From assembly GCA_013178295.1 (NCBI GenBank), contig JABLWW010000017.1, positions 1 to 64,000 of the forward strand: a DNA stretch of 64,000 nt. Reading direction: 5' to 3'. Made by a program: the position numbers and the translations under genes. This DNA comes from Anaerolineae bacterium. GTDB taxonomy: Bacteria; Chloroflexota; Anaerolineae; Anaerolineales; Anaerolineaceae. Positions 1-9,569 of this stretch are shown one piece after another (position 1 is the first letter of the stretch; each line of letters begins with the position of its first letter). The notes beneath the pieces are model-generated. The model made no database searches. It saw nothing but the letters and a program-made list of their open reading frames with translations, and was not told the DNA's origin.

Positions 1-1377
1 GAATTGGAAGATATTAAGCGGCGTGCTCGTTTTTATGTACCTGAGGTTGATAAACTAGAGGTGCTGACGAGCACTATCCCTGGTGAGATTCTAAACACCC
101 GCGACCCGATTTTATTATTCTGCGACCCAGCGGTAGTGCCAGACATTGTTTTATCCCAACGGCATCGTGTGTTCAATGTAGATTATCGAAGAAACCCGAC
201 AGATGGTTGGGATTGGATTTATTTAGCGAGGTATCTTGATGTTCCTCCTCCTGATTGGCTGACAAATTCAAAGCGAAAATTTGTCCACTATGTTGAACAG
301 TTACGTCTTGAGCGAATGGAGAAAACGTATATTTTTGGCACAGGGCCTACGCTTGAGAAAGCTATTACACGGGATTGGGGGGATGGTTATCGAGTTGTTT
401 GTAATACCATTGTTCGGGATGTGGAATTGTGGAAGCATATAGCCCCCCATTTTATTGTCGCGGCAGATGCAATTTATCATTTTGGCCATACTGCGTTTGC
501 GTATGCCTTTCGCAGTGATCTTGCCAAGCGTTTGAGAGAAGGGGGTACATATTTTGTTTACCCGGTGGATTTTGATGTCATTGTGCGCCGTGAGCTGGGG
601 GAGTTTGCCGAGTGGCTTGTGCCAGTTCCAGTAAATGGCGCAATCCGCCGTTTGGATATTGATATGACAACAGAATTTTGTTTTCCTGGCTTGGGTAATG
701 TTTTGGCACTAGCTTTGCTGCCTGTTGCCTGCACACTCTCCAAAAACATTTATCTTTGGGGTTTTGATGGGAGAGCGCCAAATGACCGCCTCTTTTGGAG
801 CAACTCGCCAAAGCATAGCTACCCAGAGCTACTTTCGGAGCTACAAAAGGCGCACCCCAAATTTTTCGAACATTATGTTCCCCAAAACGACCCAGAGAAA
901 TATGTACGTCAGGTGCATGGAGATGAATTAGATGCGCTGATGACACAGGCCGAACAAAGAGGGTTCTCGTTTACAATGATGCATAAGACATGGACTCCCA
1001 CTTTGAGAAAAAGACTGGCTGTGCATGAAGATGTTACCCCCTTGTTGAAGATGGCTGAGGAAGCGTTTGCTCAAGGTGATTTGGATACTGCCGAGCGCCA
1101 CTATTTGGATGCGTTGATGACAGAACCTTATCATGCTGAGATTTTGGCTGCGTTGGGTGATCTGGAGTATCGTCGTGAGCGGTATGAGGACTCTCTCCAG
1201 TGGTTTATCCGTGCAACGCGGAATGATTCCTCTTGTGTGCCTGCTTGGGCGGGGCTGGCAAAGATCGCTGATCTGTTTGGCAATACAGAGGTGGCATATA
1301 AGGCATTGATAAAGCTATCAGAGCTTGCTCCCAATCATTCAGTCTTTGTTGAATTGGGTCCCCAATATTTGAAGTGA
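1..1377 (+). CDS. MAF/DUF115-like sugar transferase with TPR tail (5' end outside window)
   Basis: The reading frame is open from base 1 and aligns with the middle of the next gene, so the gene is cut by the window edge and the TTG at 4 is not a true start. The visible part carries FGTGPTLEKA and VVCNTIVRD, then WGFDGRAPNDRLFW and KHSYPELL. The GTGPSL-type loop is characteristic of MptE/DUF115 (motility accessory factor, MAF) proteins and also resembles GT42 sialyltransferases. The last ~110 residues look like two or three TPR units. It is a tandem paralogue of the next gene. MAF proteins add nonulosonic acids to flagellin, and the flagellin gene lies about 8 kb downstream, so a flagellin-glycosylation role is plausible. 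The family assignment is by motif only. Confidence 0.5.
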   Translation, partial: ELEDIKRRARFYVPEVDKLEVLTSTIPGEILNTRDPILLFCDPAVVPDIVLSQRHRVFNVDYRRNPTDGWDWIYLARYLDVPPPDWLTNSKRKFVHYVEQLRLERMEKTYIFGTGPTLEKAITRDWGDGYRVVCNTIVRDVELWKHIAPHFIVAADAIYHFGHTAFAYAFRSDLAKRLREGGTYFVYPVDFDVIVRRELGEFAEWLVPVPVNGAIRRLDIDMTTEFCFPGLGNVLALALLPVACTLSKNIYLWGFDGRAPNDRLFWSNSPKHSYPELLSELQKAHPKFFEHYVPQNDPEKYVRQVHGDELDALMTQAEQRGFSFTMMHKTWTPTLRKRLAVHEDVTPLLKMAEEAFAQGDLDTAERHYLDALMTEPYHAEILAALGDLEYRRERYEDSLQWFIRATRNDSSCVPAWAGLAKIADLFGNTEVAYKALIKLSELAPNHSVFVELGPQYLK

Positions 1378-1450
1378 TCATGGCCGGTTTTTTCTCGGGA
1401 AAGATGATTAAGAGGGCTTGCCTATTTGAGGCAAATTGAACGAATTTAGG

Positions 1451-3511
1451 ATGGCACTGATGAAGAAACAGCTTCCGGAGATTGAACTTCTTTTGAGGCT
1501 AGATTATCCTCCCCGTTTGCAGGGGGCTCTTTTCTATATAGGGGTTGGTGAGGAGGAGGTTTTGCTGCCTTTTGTCAATCGGGGTTGGCGGGTTTTTGGT
1601 TTTGTTTCTGACCCAATGAATATGGTTCGCTTGAAGGCTTCCTTTGCTCAGTTTTCTGATATGCATTGGTTACAAGCGCTGTCGCTAGATGACTGTTGTG
1701 ATGAGAGTTGTTGTGAATCGGATTTGATGCTTATTGATGGCGAAGCAAATGTTGTTCAGGCCTTTCAAAGACTTGATTTTGGAAGATTGCGCCCGAACGT
1801 GGTGGCGTGTAGATTTGTGGAAGGGAGAATACAATTGCATGCCGCTTTGCCATATCACGATGTGGTCGAACATGCGCGGAGTTTGGGTTATTGTGCGTAT
1901 GTTTTTGCCGGTGGTCAAGAGCAGCATTCCTCGGCTTTATTGGCGAAGAAAGAGCCGTTAATTTGTGTTCCTTACCACACAATCCATGATGGAATGACAG
2001 CAAACGCATTATTTTTTGTGCGCGACTGCTTTTTGGAAAAATTTGAAATAGCACTGGATAAGTATCTGAACGAGGATGCTGAGAAAAATGATCGGAAATT
2101 TATCCGCCTGTGGGTGATTGCGCCGGGGGCTACGCAAAGCGAATTGGAAGAGATAGAAGCGCGAGCGCGTTTTTATGTTCCGATGGTGGACAAGATCGAA
2201 TACTTGACAAAGGCGCTTCCAGCGGAGATTTTGGAAAATGACGATCCGATATTACTGTTTTGTGCCTCTGAGCATGTGCCGCAGGTTTTTCTTCAGCGCC
2301 GGGAGCGCGTTTTCAATATAGACTACCGAAACAATTGGCTGGACGGGTGGGAGTGGTTGCAATTACTCAAATATCTTCAACCTTGTTCAAAAGAATGTTT
2401 GGCAGATGCGAAAGAGCGTTTTGTTGGCTATGTTAATCGATTGCGAAAAATGGGATTGAAGAAGGCTTATGTTTTTGGGACAGGCCCGTCTTTAGAGAAG
2501 GCTATGTCTAGGGATTGGAATGATGGTTATCGTATCGTATGTAATACGATTGTGCGGGATGAAGCGCTTTGGAGGCACCTTGCTCCCCATTTTATTGTGG
2601 CCGCCGATCCCATTTACCATTTTGGTTTTACGTCCTTTGCCCGTTCTTTTCGGCGTGACCTTGCAAAATGTCTGGCAAGCAGTGAGACTTTTTTTGCTTA
2701 TCCGGATTATTGTGATCCCATTGTGCGGCGTGAGCTAGGAGAATTTTACAGCCAGTTATTGCCTATCCCTATTCTTTACCCTCCGGACCGTCTTGACATT
2801 GACATGACCCAGGAGTTTTTTCTTCCTGGTTTTAATAATATTTTGACGATAGGATTACTGCCATTGGCTTGCACCCTGGCAAAGGAGGTCTACTTTTGGG
2901 GTTTTGATGGGCGGGCTCCTAACGATAAACTTTTTTGGAGTTACTCCGAGAAGCATAGCTATACAGAGTTTCTTCCAGAATTACAAAGAGCACATCCCAA
3001 GTTCTTTGAGCATTCTATTCCAAAAGATGACCCGGAAAAATATGTGCGTCAAAATCTTGGAGATGAATTGGATAGGTTATTGTCGGAGGCAGAACAGCGG
3101 GGTTTTACCTTTGTAATGATGCATAAAACATGGACACCGCCTTTGCGAAAGAGACTCCCTATAAAAGAAGACGTTGCCCCTTATCTTGAGCAGATGATGA
3201 AAGCGTTAGGAGAGGATAATCTTGATTTGGCTGAACGAAGCTGTATGGAGGTCTTGATCTCAGAGCCGCTGAACAGCACGGCAATGAGAGTGCTAGGAGA
3301 AGTTTATTATCGGCGCGAAAGATTTGAAGAAGCGCTTCGTTGGTTTATGATGGCTGTCCGTAATGATAGTAAGAATTTGGAAGCTTGGGTTTGGCTAGCT
3401 CGGCTGGCGGATCGATTTGGAAACAAGCAGGTTGCATCAAAAGCATTGCGGCAAGTGGTTCAGTTATCGCCTCAGCATCCGATTCTTACCGAGCTGTCTC
3501 ACTATTATTGA
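1451..3511 (+). CDS. FkbM-like region + MAF/DUF115-like sugar transferase + TPR
   Basis: Three parts are visible. Residues ~1-210 resemble a degenerate FkbM/Rossmann methyltransferase (FYIGVGEEEVLLPFV, then DLMLIDGEAN). The middle carries VFGTGPSLEKA, IVCNTIVRD, IVAADPIYHFG and FWGFDGRAPNDKLFW, as in the preceding paralogue. The last ~110 residues are TPR-like. The start is uncertain: ATG 1451 is chosen, but TTG 1436 and ATG 1460 (AGGA 8 bases upstream) are in frame and possible. The gap to the preceding gene is about 70 bases, so cotranscription is likely. The N-terminal region lacks a clear SAM-binding GxGxG and may be structural. The activated sugar cannot be read from sequence; flagellin or surface glycan modification is inferred from position. 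Confidence 0.5.
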   Translation: MALMKKQLPEIELLLRLDYPPRLQGALFYIGVGEEEVLLPFVNRGWRVFGFVSDPMNMVRLKASFAQFSDMHWLQALSLDDCCDESCCESDLMLIDGEANVVQAFQRLDFGRLRPNVVACRFVEGRIQLHAALPYHDVVEHARSLGYCAYVFAGGQEQHSSALLAKKEPLICVPYHTIHDGMTANALFFVRDCFLEKFEIALDKYLNEDAEKNDRKFIRLWVIAPGATQSELEEIEARARFYVPMVDKIEYLTKALPAEILENDDPILLFCASEHVPQVFLQRRERVFNIDYRNNWLDGWEWLQLLKYLQPCSKECLADAKERFVGYVNRLRKMGLKKAYVFGTGPSLEKAMSRDWNDGYRIVCNTIVRDEALWRHLAPHFIVAADPIYHFGFTSFARSFRRDLAKCLASSETFFAYPDYCDPIVRRELGEFYSQLLPIPILYPPDRLDIDMTQEFFLPGFNNILTIGLLPLACTLAKEVYFWGFDGRAPNDKLFWSYSEKHSYTEFLPELQRAHPKFFEHSIPKDDPEKYVRQNLGDELDRLLSEAEQRGFTFVMMHKTWTPPLRKRLPIKEDVAPYLEQMMKALGEDNLDLAERSCMEVLISEPLNSTAMRVLGEVYYRRERFEEALRWFMMAVRNDSKNLEAWVWLARLADRFGNKQVASKALRQVVQLSPQHPILTELSHYY

Positions 3512-3627
3512 GAAATTGTATTAGTGTGCTTTGGAGAGACTTGGCTTAGATGTTCGATGGATCAGGCAATAGAGTTTTGTGGGCTGATACAATAAGTTTT
3601 TCTATCTCTGCTAGGGTGCTCTAGGCT

Positions 3628-6600
3628 ATGGAAGGTTTGGGTTCGTATCGTTTGGATAAGTTAGAAGCTGAACGATCTTTTCGGGTAACAGCAATTGTCT
3701 CTACATACAATTCTGAGGAGTTTATTGAAGAATGCCTTACGGACTTGGAGAATCAGACGATTGCGGGTGATGTAGAGATTATTGTGATTGATGCTGCATC
3801 ACCACAAAATGAAAGGGCTATTGTTGAAGGATTTCAAAAAAGGTACTCGAATATTCGTTACATTCGTACGCCGCAGCGGATTGGGGTATATGCTGCATGG
3901 AACATCGCGATCTGTGAAGCAAGGGGAAAATATCTAACCACATTCAGTACCAATGATCGTTTACGCCCGGATGCGTATGAGTTGCTTGCTCACGAACTGG
4001 ATGTGCACCCCGAAGTAGCTCTGGTTTATGGAGATACATACCTAACCTGCATTCCGCACGAGACGTTTGAGCATCATACATTGTCTGGCGTTTACCAATG
4101 GCCAGACTATCACTTTGAGGACCTTTTAGAAATGAGCATGGTGGGCCCTCATCCAATGTGGCGGGCTTCGGTTCATGAAGTCATTGGTCTCTTTGACGAA
4201 AGTTTTGAAGCCATTGGCGATCAGGAATTTTGGCTGAGAATGGGGCTTCACTATGAGCTGCGTCACGTTCCGCAGTTTACAGGTCTATATTTGGAACATG
4301 CGGATCGCTTATCTGGTAAATTGGATAGGGTATACGCTGAAAGGGCAAGGATTGTTCGCAAGTATCAAAGACTTTTCAATGAGCGTTTGCAGAGGGTTGT
4401 CCATTTGTCACGATCAGGCAGCGCTTTGGATCGTCCGCGTGCGCTGATGATGGCGGGCTTGGGATTCGTACCTCGTTCTCCAGCAGGTCGGGCGGCTCTT
4501 GCTGAGATGTACCAGGTTGATGAGCAGTCCAATCTGGAGGGGGAGTGTTTAATTTCTGCTATTGTGTCAACTTACAACAGTGCCCAGTATTTGCAGGCCT
4601 GTCTTGAGGATTTGGAACGCCAAACCATATCCGATAAGCTTGAGATTATTGTGATTGACAGCGGTTCGCAACAAAACGAAGCAGAGATCGTACGAGATTT
4701 TCAGAGTCGTTATAAAAACATTGTCTACCTCCGCACACAGCGCGAGACTTTGTACCAGGCATGGAATCGGGGAGTTAAAATGGCGCGCGGTTTGTATATT
4801 ACAACCGCAAATACAGATGATGCGCATCGTGCAGATGCGCTTGAGATGATGACAGCCGCATTGGAAACTTATCCACAGGCGGACCTGGCTTACTGTGACT
4901 ATGTTTGGGTTTCGCAGCCAAATGCTGTTGCGGATAGTTCGGTGATACGTCGTGTGATACACCCACCGTACCAACCTTCGCATGCACTGTTTTATTGTAT
5001 TCTAGGCTGCCATCCTGTGTGGCGCAGAAGAGTGTTCGATAAATTGGGATTGTTTGATACCAGCTATCAAGTGCTTGGCGATTATGAATTTTACTTGCGG
5101 TTTGTTCGGGCAGGTTTGCAGCCTGTACGAGTGCCCTTTGTGTTGAGTTTTTTTCATCATGGACAGCAAACTTTGACTGAGAGCAATCCGAATACACAGT
5201 CAGAAGCGCGTCGGTTACTGTCCAGCTATCGTCGTGAGATGCCTATTGAGAAACTGTATCAATTGGATGTCAGGGACAACAAACAAAAAGCAAATGCCTG
5301 GGTCAGTCTTGGGAATGTTGCGGCTTTGTGCCCCGTGCCTTGGATAGATGAACCTGTAAGTGACTTGGGGTTTGCTTTAACTTGTTATCAGAATGCGTTG
5401 GAACTAGACCCTGACAATCAAATGGCATTAAGAAATCAGATTGCTGTTTTGGCAGTTGAACGAGAATGGAACGGGGTGGACCTGCTTTTATCGCTCTTCT
5501 CTCAACAGGAAAGGGAAGAACTGTTAGGGCTTTTGGAACGTTCTCAGCTTCCCTTGTTGAATATTCCTTTGCCGCATGCTCTCGGTGATTTGGCGTATTA
5601 CCCTCAACCCGTTACTTGCGATTCAAATGTTTCTGGAAAAGAAGCAGTCAAGCAAATAGATGTGAAGGGCAGTCGTTGGAGCGTTGATGTTGTAATTCCT
5701 GTATATGGACAGGGGAATCTTTTACAAAAGTGTGTTGACTCTGCACTGCACACCACTTCAGACGATGTGCATTTGATCTTGGTGGATGATTGTTCTCCGG
5801 ATGAGGCGACACGAAATGTCTTACAAACGTATGCTGGTCATCCCCGTGTTGCTCTGTTAAGAACGTCAATGAATTTGGGTTTTGTTGGTGCTTGTAAGCT
5901 GGGGGCTTCTTATGGCGAAGCGCCGTTTATCCTTTTTCTCAACTCGGATATCGAGGCAGTAGAAAATGGCTGGTTAGACGCGATGCTTCCTACCGCGAAG
6001 GATATTGCTGTAGTTGGGGCGAAGTTATTATATCCATTGAGTTTCAATCGTTTGCTGGCAGGGAAAATACAACATGCGGGTGTTGCCCGCTGCTCGAGAA
6101 AGGTTTACCATCCGTTTGTGGGATATCCTGCAGATGTTGCAGCGGTGAATGTGATGCGGGATGTCAATGCGGTTACAGGTGCTTGTCTTCTAACGCGGCG
6201 TTCCGTTTGGAATGAACTGGGTGGTTGGGATGAGCGCTTTGGTAAAGGGGTGTATGAGGATGTGGATTTTTGTTGGCGGGTTCGGCAGAGGGGTGACCGT
6301 GTTGTATACCAGCCCGCCGCTGTGCTGTTTCATTATCAGAGCGCGAGCACTAGCACAGGCCAACACCCATTGTATGTTACTCAAGACAAGAACTTGCGGT
6401 ACTTGTTAGAGAAATGGCAGGGGATTTCGAGCGATGAAGATATCTTTTTTGGCCCTGAAGTAAAGCAGCGTTGGCAGGCAGCGCGTGAACAGATTGCGCG
6501 GGCACACGCGCTTTTGGACAGAAAAGGCGCTTTAGATCGGGCTGTCGAGGCTTTTGAAAAAGCGTGTGTTATTGCGCCAGATTTGCCGGAAGCACTGATT

Positions 6601-6870
6601 GCATGTGCGAAAATGTATGCTACTGTGGGAAATTATTCACAGGCCGCGGCGTTTTACGAGAAGGCGTTGGCAGTTGATCCTGGAAATTTGCTGCTGCGTG
6701 CCCGTTTGGTGGAACAATGGCTCTTAATAGGGCGTTATTCTGAGGCGCAATTGGAATTGCAAAATCTAACAGAACTTTTGCCAGATTTGTTCATTGTGAG
6801 GCATTTGCGGTTTATGCTTGAAAAACAAAGGGAGAGGTCATTTCACGAACAAAGAGGAGTACATGGATGA
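3628..6870 (+). CDS. triple-GT2 glycosyltransferase with C-terminal TPR
   Basis: One 1080-residue protein holds three successive family-2 glycosyltransferase A-fold domains. They start near residues 20 (VTAIVSTYNSEEF), 305 (ISAIVSTYNSAQY) and 681 (VDVVIPVYGQGN). DXD-like acidic sites are STNDR, TANTDD and LNSDIE. The third domain keeps the later GGWDERFG...EDVDFCWR segment typical of rhamnosyl- and galactosyl-type GT2 enzymes. Domains one and two are more alike than either is to three, which suggests internal duplication. Residues ~950-1077 are TPR-like. No membrane segment is seen, so it is probably cytoplasmic. It overlaps the next gene by four bases (ATGA). Several sugars could be added in sequence to one acceptor; flagellin is the obvious candidate, by position only. 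Confidence 0.8.
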   Translation: MEGLGSYRLDKLEAERSFRVTAIVSTYNSEEFIEECLTDLENQTIAGDVEIIVIDAASPQNERAIVEGFQKRYSNIRYIRTPQRIGVYAAWNIAICEARGKYLTTFSTNDRLRPDAYELLAHELDVHPEVALVYGDTYLTCIPHETFEHHTLSGVYQWPDYHFEDLLEMSMVGPHPMWRASVHEVIGLFDESFEAIGDQEFWLRMGLHYELRHVPQFTGLYLEHADRLSGKLDRVYAERARIVRKYQRLFNERLQRVVHLSRSGSALDRPRALMMAGLGFVPRSPAGRAALAEMYQVDEQSNLEGECLISAIVSTYNSAQYLQACLEDLERQTISDKLEIIVIDSGSQQNEAEIVRDFQSRYKNIVYLRTQRETLYQAWNRGVKMARGLYITTANTDDAHRADALEMMTAALETYPQADLAYCDYVWVSQPNAVADSSVIRRVIHPPYQPSHALFYCILGCHPVWRRRVFDKLGLFDTSYQVLGDYEFYLRFVRAGLQPVRVPFVLSFFHHGQQTLTESNPNTQSEARRLLSSYRREMPIEKLYQLDVRDNKQKANAWVSLGNVAALCPVPWIDEPVSDLGFALTCYQNALELDPDNQMALRNQIAVLAVEREWNGVDLLLSLFSQQEREELLGLLERSQLPLLNIPLPHALGDLAYYPQPVTCDSNVSGKEAVKQIDVKGSRWSVDVVIPVYGQGNLLQKCVDSALHTTSDDVHLILVDDCSPDEATRNVLQTYAGHPRVALLRTSMNLGFVGACKLGASYGEAPFILFLNSDIEAVENGWLDAMLPTAKDIAVVGAKLLYPLSFNRLLAGKIQHAGVARCSRKVYHPFVGYPADVAAVNVMRDVNAVTGACLLTRRSVWNELGGWDERFGKGVYEDVDFCWRVRQRGDRVVYQPAAVLFHYQSASTSTGQHPLYVTQDKNLRYLLEKWQGISSDEDIFFGPEVKQRWQAAREQIARAHALLDRKGALDRAVEAFEKACVIAPDLPEALIACAKMYATVGNYSQAAAFYEKALAVDPGNLLLRARLVEQWLLIGRYSEAQLELQNLTELLPDLFIVRHLRFMLEKQRERSFHEQRGVHG

Positions 6871-7955
6871 AAATCACCTATGTCTATGCTGACCGCCCAT
6901 ACGAGTGGAACACTTCGGAATGGCGCTGCGCCATGCCTGCCCGGGCGATCAATCGCAGCGGCGTTCACACAGCCTTTCTGGTGGATTTGTTTGATTTTGA
7001 GAGAAACAGCGCAGAGGTGCAGGGGTTTCTGGATCAGTCGGATATTGTGCTGGTTGAGCGCAATCTGCGCACAACGGTTTTAGCGGCGATCCAGCGTTTG
7101 AAGGCAAAGGGCAAGCCAGTGGCGGCAAACTTTGATGATGCCTATCACCTGATGACGCCGGATAACCCTTCGTATCCTTATTGGTTTGAGGGGAAGACGT
7201 TTTCTGTGAATGAGAAAGGAGAACGCATTGAAGGCAGGATTGACCCTGTGCCCCTGACGCAGTTTAAGTGGGGTTTGCGCATGGTGGATGCAATCACTGT
7301 TCCGTCAAAGGTCTTGATGCGGGACTGGCAGGATTATGTGGATGCCTATTTAGTACCGAACTATATTGACCTGACCAATTATCTGACCGCCGAGCGCAAG
7401 CCGCATGATGGAGTGATTATTGGCTGGGGGGGGAGTCTCTCGCATTTGCAAAGTTTTACCGATAGCGGTGTGCTTGAGGCGTTGCGGCGGGTTTTGCAGG
7501 CGCGACCAGCGGTGAAGGTGATGATTTGCGGGGATAAGCGTGTGTATGATCATGTTGATTTGCCTGAGGATAGAAAAGTTTTTCAAGGGTTTGTGCCTTT
7601 CAGCCAATGGCCTGGCGTGGTGGTCAATTTTGATATTGGTCTGGCGCCGCTGCAGGGCGCGTATGATGAACGGCGCAGCTGGATTAAGCCGCTGGAATAC
7701 ATGGTGTTGAAAGTACCATGGGCAGCTTCTGATGGCCCGGCGTATGAAGATATACGGAATTACGGCGTGCTGGTGCAGAACACGGCAGAGGCATGGGAGC
7801 AGACGCTGTTGGACATGGTTGACAGACTTGAGGCGTATCGTGAAATGGCGGCGGGGGAGCCATATCGCTTTGGCATAGCACAGGGGATTGACGATAACGT
7901 GGATAAGATTGTGGCGACGTATCAGGAGATTATTGATAATGTCCAGGGAGGATAG
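6867..7955 (+). CDS. GT4-type (GT-B) glycosyltransferase
   Basis: A 362-residue protein with the look of a GT-B glycosyltransferase. The N-terminal half starts MKITYVYADRPYEWN; the C-terminal half has IIGWGGSLSHLQSF, VMICGDKRVYDHV, FQGFVPFSQWP and then IGLAPLQGAYDERRSWIKPL, matching the donor-binding half of GT4 enzymes, where the E and K near the end contact the nucleotide sugar. The start is fixed by ATGA overlap with the preceding gene; the next gene begins 5 bases after the stop. No signal peptide or membrane segment is apparent. Donor and acceptor are unknown. It belongs to the glycosyltransferase run that ends at fliC. Confidence 0.75.
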   Translation: MKITYVYADRPYEWNTSEWRCAMPARAINRSGVHTAFLVDLFDFERNSAEVQGFLDQSDIVLVERNLRTTVLAAIQRLKAKGKPVAANFDDAYHLMTPDNPSYPYWFEGKTFSVNEKGERIEGRIDPVPLTQFKWGLRMVDAITVPSKVLMRDWQDYVDAYLVPNYIDLTNYLTAERKPHDGVIIGWGGSLSHLQSFTDSGVLEALRRVLQARPAVKVMICGDKRVYDHVDLPEDRKVFQGFVPFSQWPGVVVNFDIGLAPLQGAYDERRSWIKPLEYMVLKVPWAASDGPAYEDIRNYGVLVQNTAEAWEQTLLDMVDRLEAYREMAAGEPYRFGIAQGIDDNVDKIVATYQEIIDNVQGG

Positions 7956-7960
7956 CAGGC

Positions 7961-9430
7961 GTGTATGCCCTTAGCCTTTGCCTGATTGCGCGGGACGAAG
8001 AGGACTATTTGCAGGAGTGGGTAGATTACCATATCCTGGTGGGGGTTGAGCACTTTTATATTTATGATAACGAAAGCAAGGTAAAGGTCCGTCAGGTCTT
8101 GGATGATTATATTCGCCGGGGGTGGGTGACGGTGATGGATATTGCCGGTTTTCCGGCGCAATTGTTTGCGTATGACCATTGCTTGCAGATGTTTGGGCAT
8201 ACTTCACGCTGGATGGGGTTTATTGATGCTGACGAGGTTCTGGTGCCAAAAACCACAACGGATTTGAGGGAATTGCTTGCCGAATATGAGCCATACGGGG
8301 GATTGGCGGTCAGTTCGCTCTTCTTTGGCTCAGGTGGATGTCAGCACAAGCCACAGGATGGGCAAATTGCGGCTTTCCGTTTGCGCACGCCGGAAGTCCA
8401 CCCTTTCAATAGGGCAGTCAAGTGTATCGTGCAGCCATCTCGGGTTTTATTGCCTGACTCTCCGCATGGGTTTACCTTTCGGCAGGACTTTTTTTGCGTT
8501 AATGAGAACGGCTTTCGCGTTGATGACCAGCTTTTTCCCAATCACGTTGAGAAAGTGCAGCTGAATCATTACTTCTGCCGTTCGCTGGAAGAGATGGAAA
8601 GCAAGCTGGCGCGTGGCAGGGGGGGAGATGGCGTTGTTTATACCCAGAAGCGGTTTATTGAAGTGGAGAAGTTCTCACAGGTGGCGGATGAGAGTGTCTT
8701 CCGTACGCTACGATCTGTGTTTGCGCTTGCCGGGCATTCGTCTGGCGCCGCAATTGAAGAGCCTTTTGTGTTTGAAGGGGATGAACTAAAACGCTGGATG
8801 CACGAGGTGGCGATGCAGCGGCAGCCTCCGTCAGCAAAAGCGGTTGCATTGGATGAAAAAGAGGTGGCTCGCCGCCCGGAGATGGTATGGCACTTCGATC
8901 GGCTTTTACAGATGAAGGATGGCTATGCCCGTGGGGATTTTGACGCTGCCCGTCTTGTTATTGAAGAGTTGATGCAGAAGTATACCCACAAAGTCATTTT
9001 ATATACCAGTCTGGCGGCGGTTTGCTTTGGGATGCAGGATGTGGCGGGTGTCTGGAATGCGCTTTCGACCGCATGGCAAATTGCGCCGGGTAGCTATGAG
9101 GTGTTGCGCGGTTTGGGGGATTATTTTATGTGGGCGGGGGATTACTTTCGGGCTGAGAATGCCTTTTATGCTATGCTGGCGCAGGGACGTGATGAGGTAG
9201 ATATTCTTGGCAGGTTGGCGCTGGCTCTGCTGCGGCAGGGGAAAATGGCGCAGGCAGCTGAAATTGGCGTTCCTGTCCTGCGCGCTAACCGCATCCTCCC
9301 ACAACTGAAGGAGACAATAGCGAATGAGCTTTTGCAGGGTCTGGCGGAGCACTTGCGCAGTGTAGGCGATGTGGAGCGGTATCAGGAGTTGTGTGGCATG
9401 GCACGCGCCGATTTTGGAGAGGGGCTATAA
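7961..9430 (+). CDS. GT92/GT2-like glycosyltransferase with TPR tail
   Basis: A 489-residue protein starting at GTG, with AGGGAGG nine bases upstream. The first ~250 residues match the GT92 (DUF23-like) pattern: LCLIARDEEDYLQEWVDYH, HFYIYDNESK and GFIDADEVLVP (acidic metal-binding DAD). The remainder (~300-480) is helical and TPR-like, with SLAAVCFGMQDVAGVWNALS and GLGDYFMWAGDYFRAENAFY. It is the last gene of the glycosyltransferase run; 185 bases with the flagellin promoter follow. The repeated pairing of a catalytic domain with a TPR tail in this run suggests shared docking on a protein substrate. Confidence 0.75.
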   Translation: MYALSLCLIARDEEDYLQEWVDYHILVGVEHFYIYDNESKVKVRQVLDDYIRRGWVTVMDIAGFPAQLFAYDHCLQMFGHTSRWMGFIDADEVLVPKTTTDLRELLAEYEPYGGLAVSSLFFGSGGCQHKPQDGQIAAFRLRTPEVHPFNRAVKCIVQPSRVLLPDSPHGFTFRQDFFCVNENGFRVDDQLFPNHVEKVQLNHYFCRSLEEMESKLARGRGGDGVVYTQKRFIEVEKFSQVADESVFRTLRSVFALAGHSSGAAIEEPFVFEGDELKRWMHEVAMQRQPPSAKAVALDEKEVARRPEMVWHFDRLLQMKDGYARGDFDAARLVIEELMQKYTHKVILYTSLAAVCFGMQDVAGVWNALSTAWQIAPGSYEVLRGLGDYFMWAGDYFRAENAFYAMLAQGRDEVDILGRLALALLRQGKMAQAAEIGVPVLRANRILPQLKETIANELLQGLAEHLRSVGDVERYQELCGMARADFGEGL

Positions 9431-9493
9431 GGGGTTTTTATCAGGTTGTAAGGTCTGTGTAAGGTTTTTTTACGTCTTTTTTACGTTTGGGCA

Positions 9494-9520
9494 TAAAGTT
9501 TCTTGCTAACCTGACGATAT
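9494..9520 (+). promoter_or_regulatory. sigma-28 (FliA/SigD)-type promoter of fliC
   Basis: TAAAGTTT at 9494-9501 matches the sigma-28 -35 consensus exactly. After an 11-base spacer comes GACGATAT at 9513-9520, which matches the -10 consensus GCCGATAA at 6 of 8 positions. It lies about 95 bases upstream of the flagellin start, as expected for a late flagellar gene. I did not see an equally good copy elsewhere in the window. Confidence 0.85.
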
Positions 9521-9569
9521 AGATAATAGTCAACGGAGAACAGTACCAGTAAGCTGAACTCCAAATCGG

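Noticed and set aside
1..1377. First gene as a 5'-truncated pseudogene
   Set aside because: The frame is open through base 1 and aligns with the interior of its paralogue, so truncation is by the window edge.
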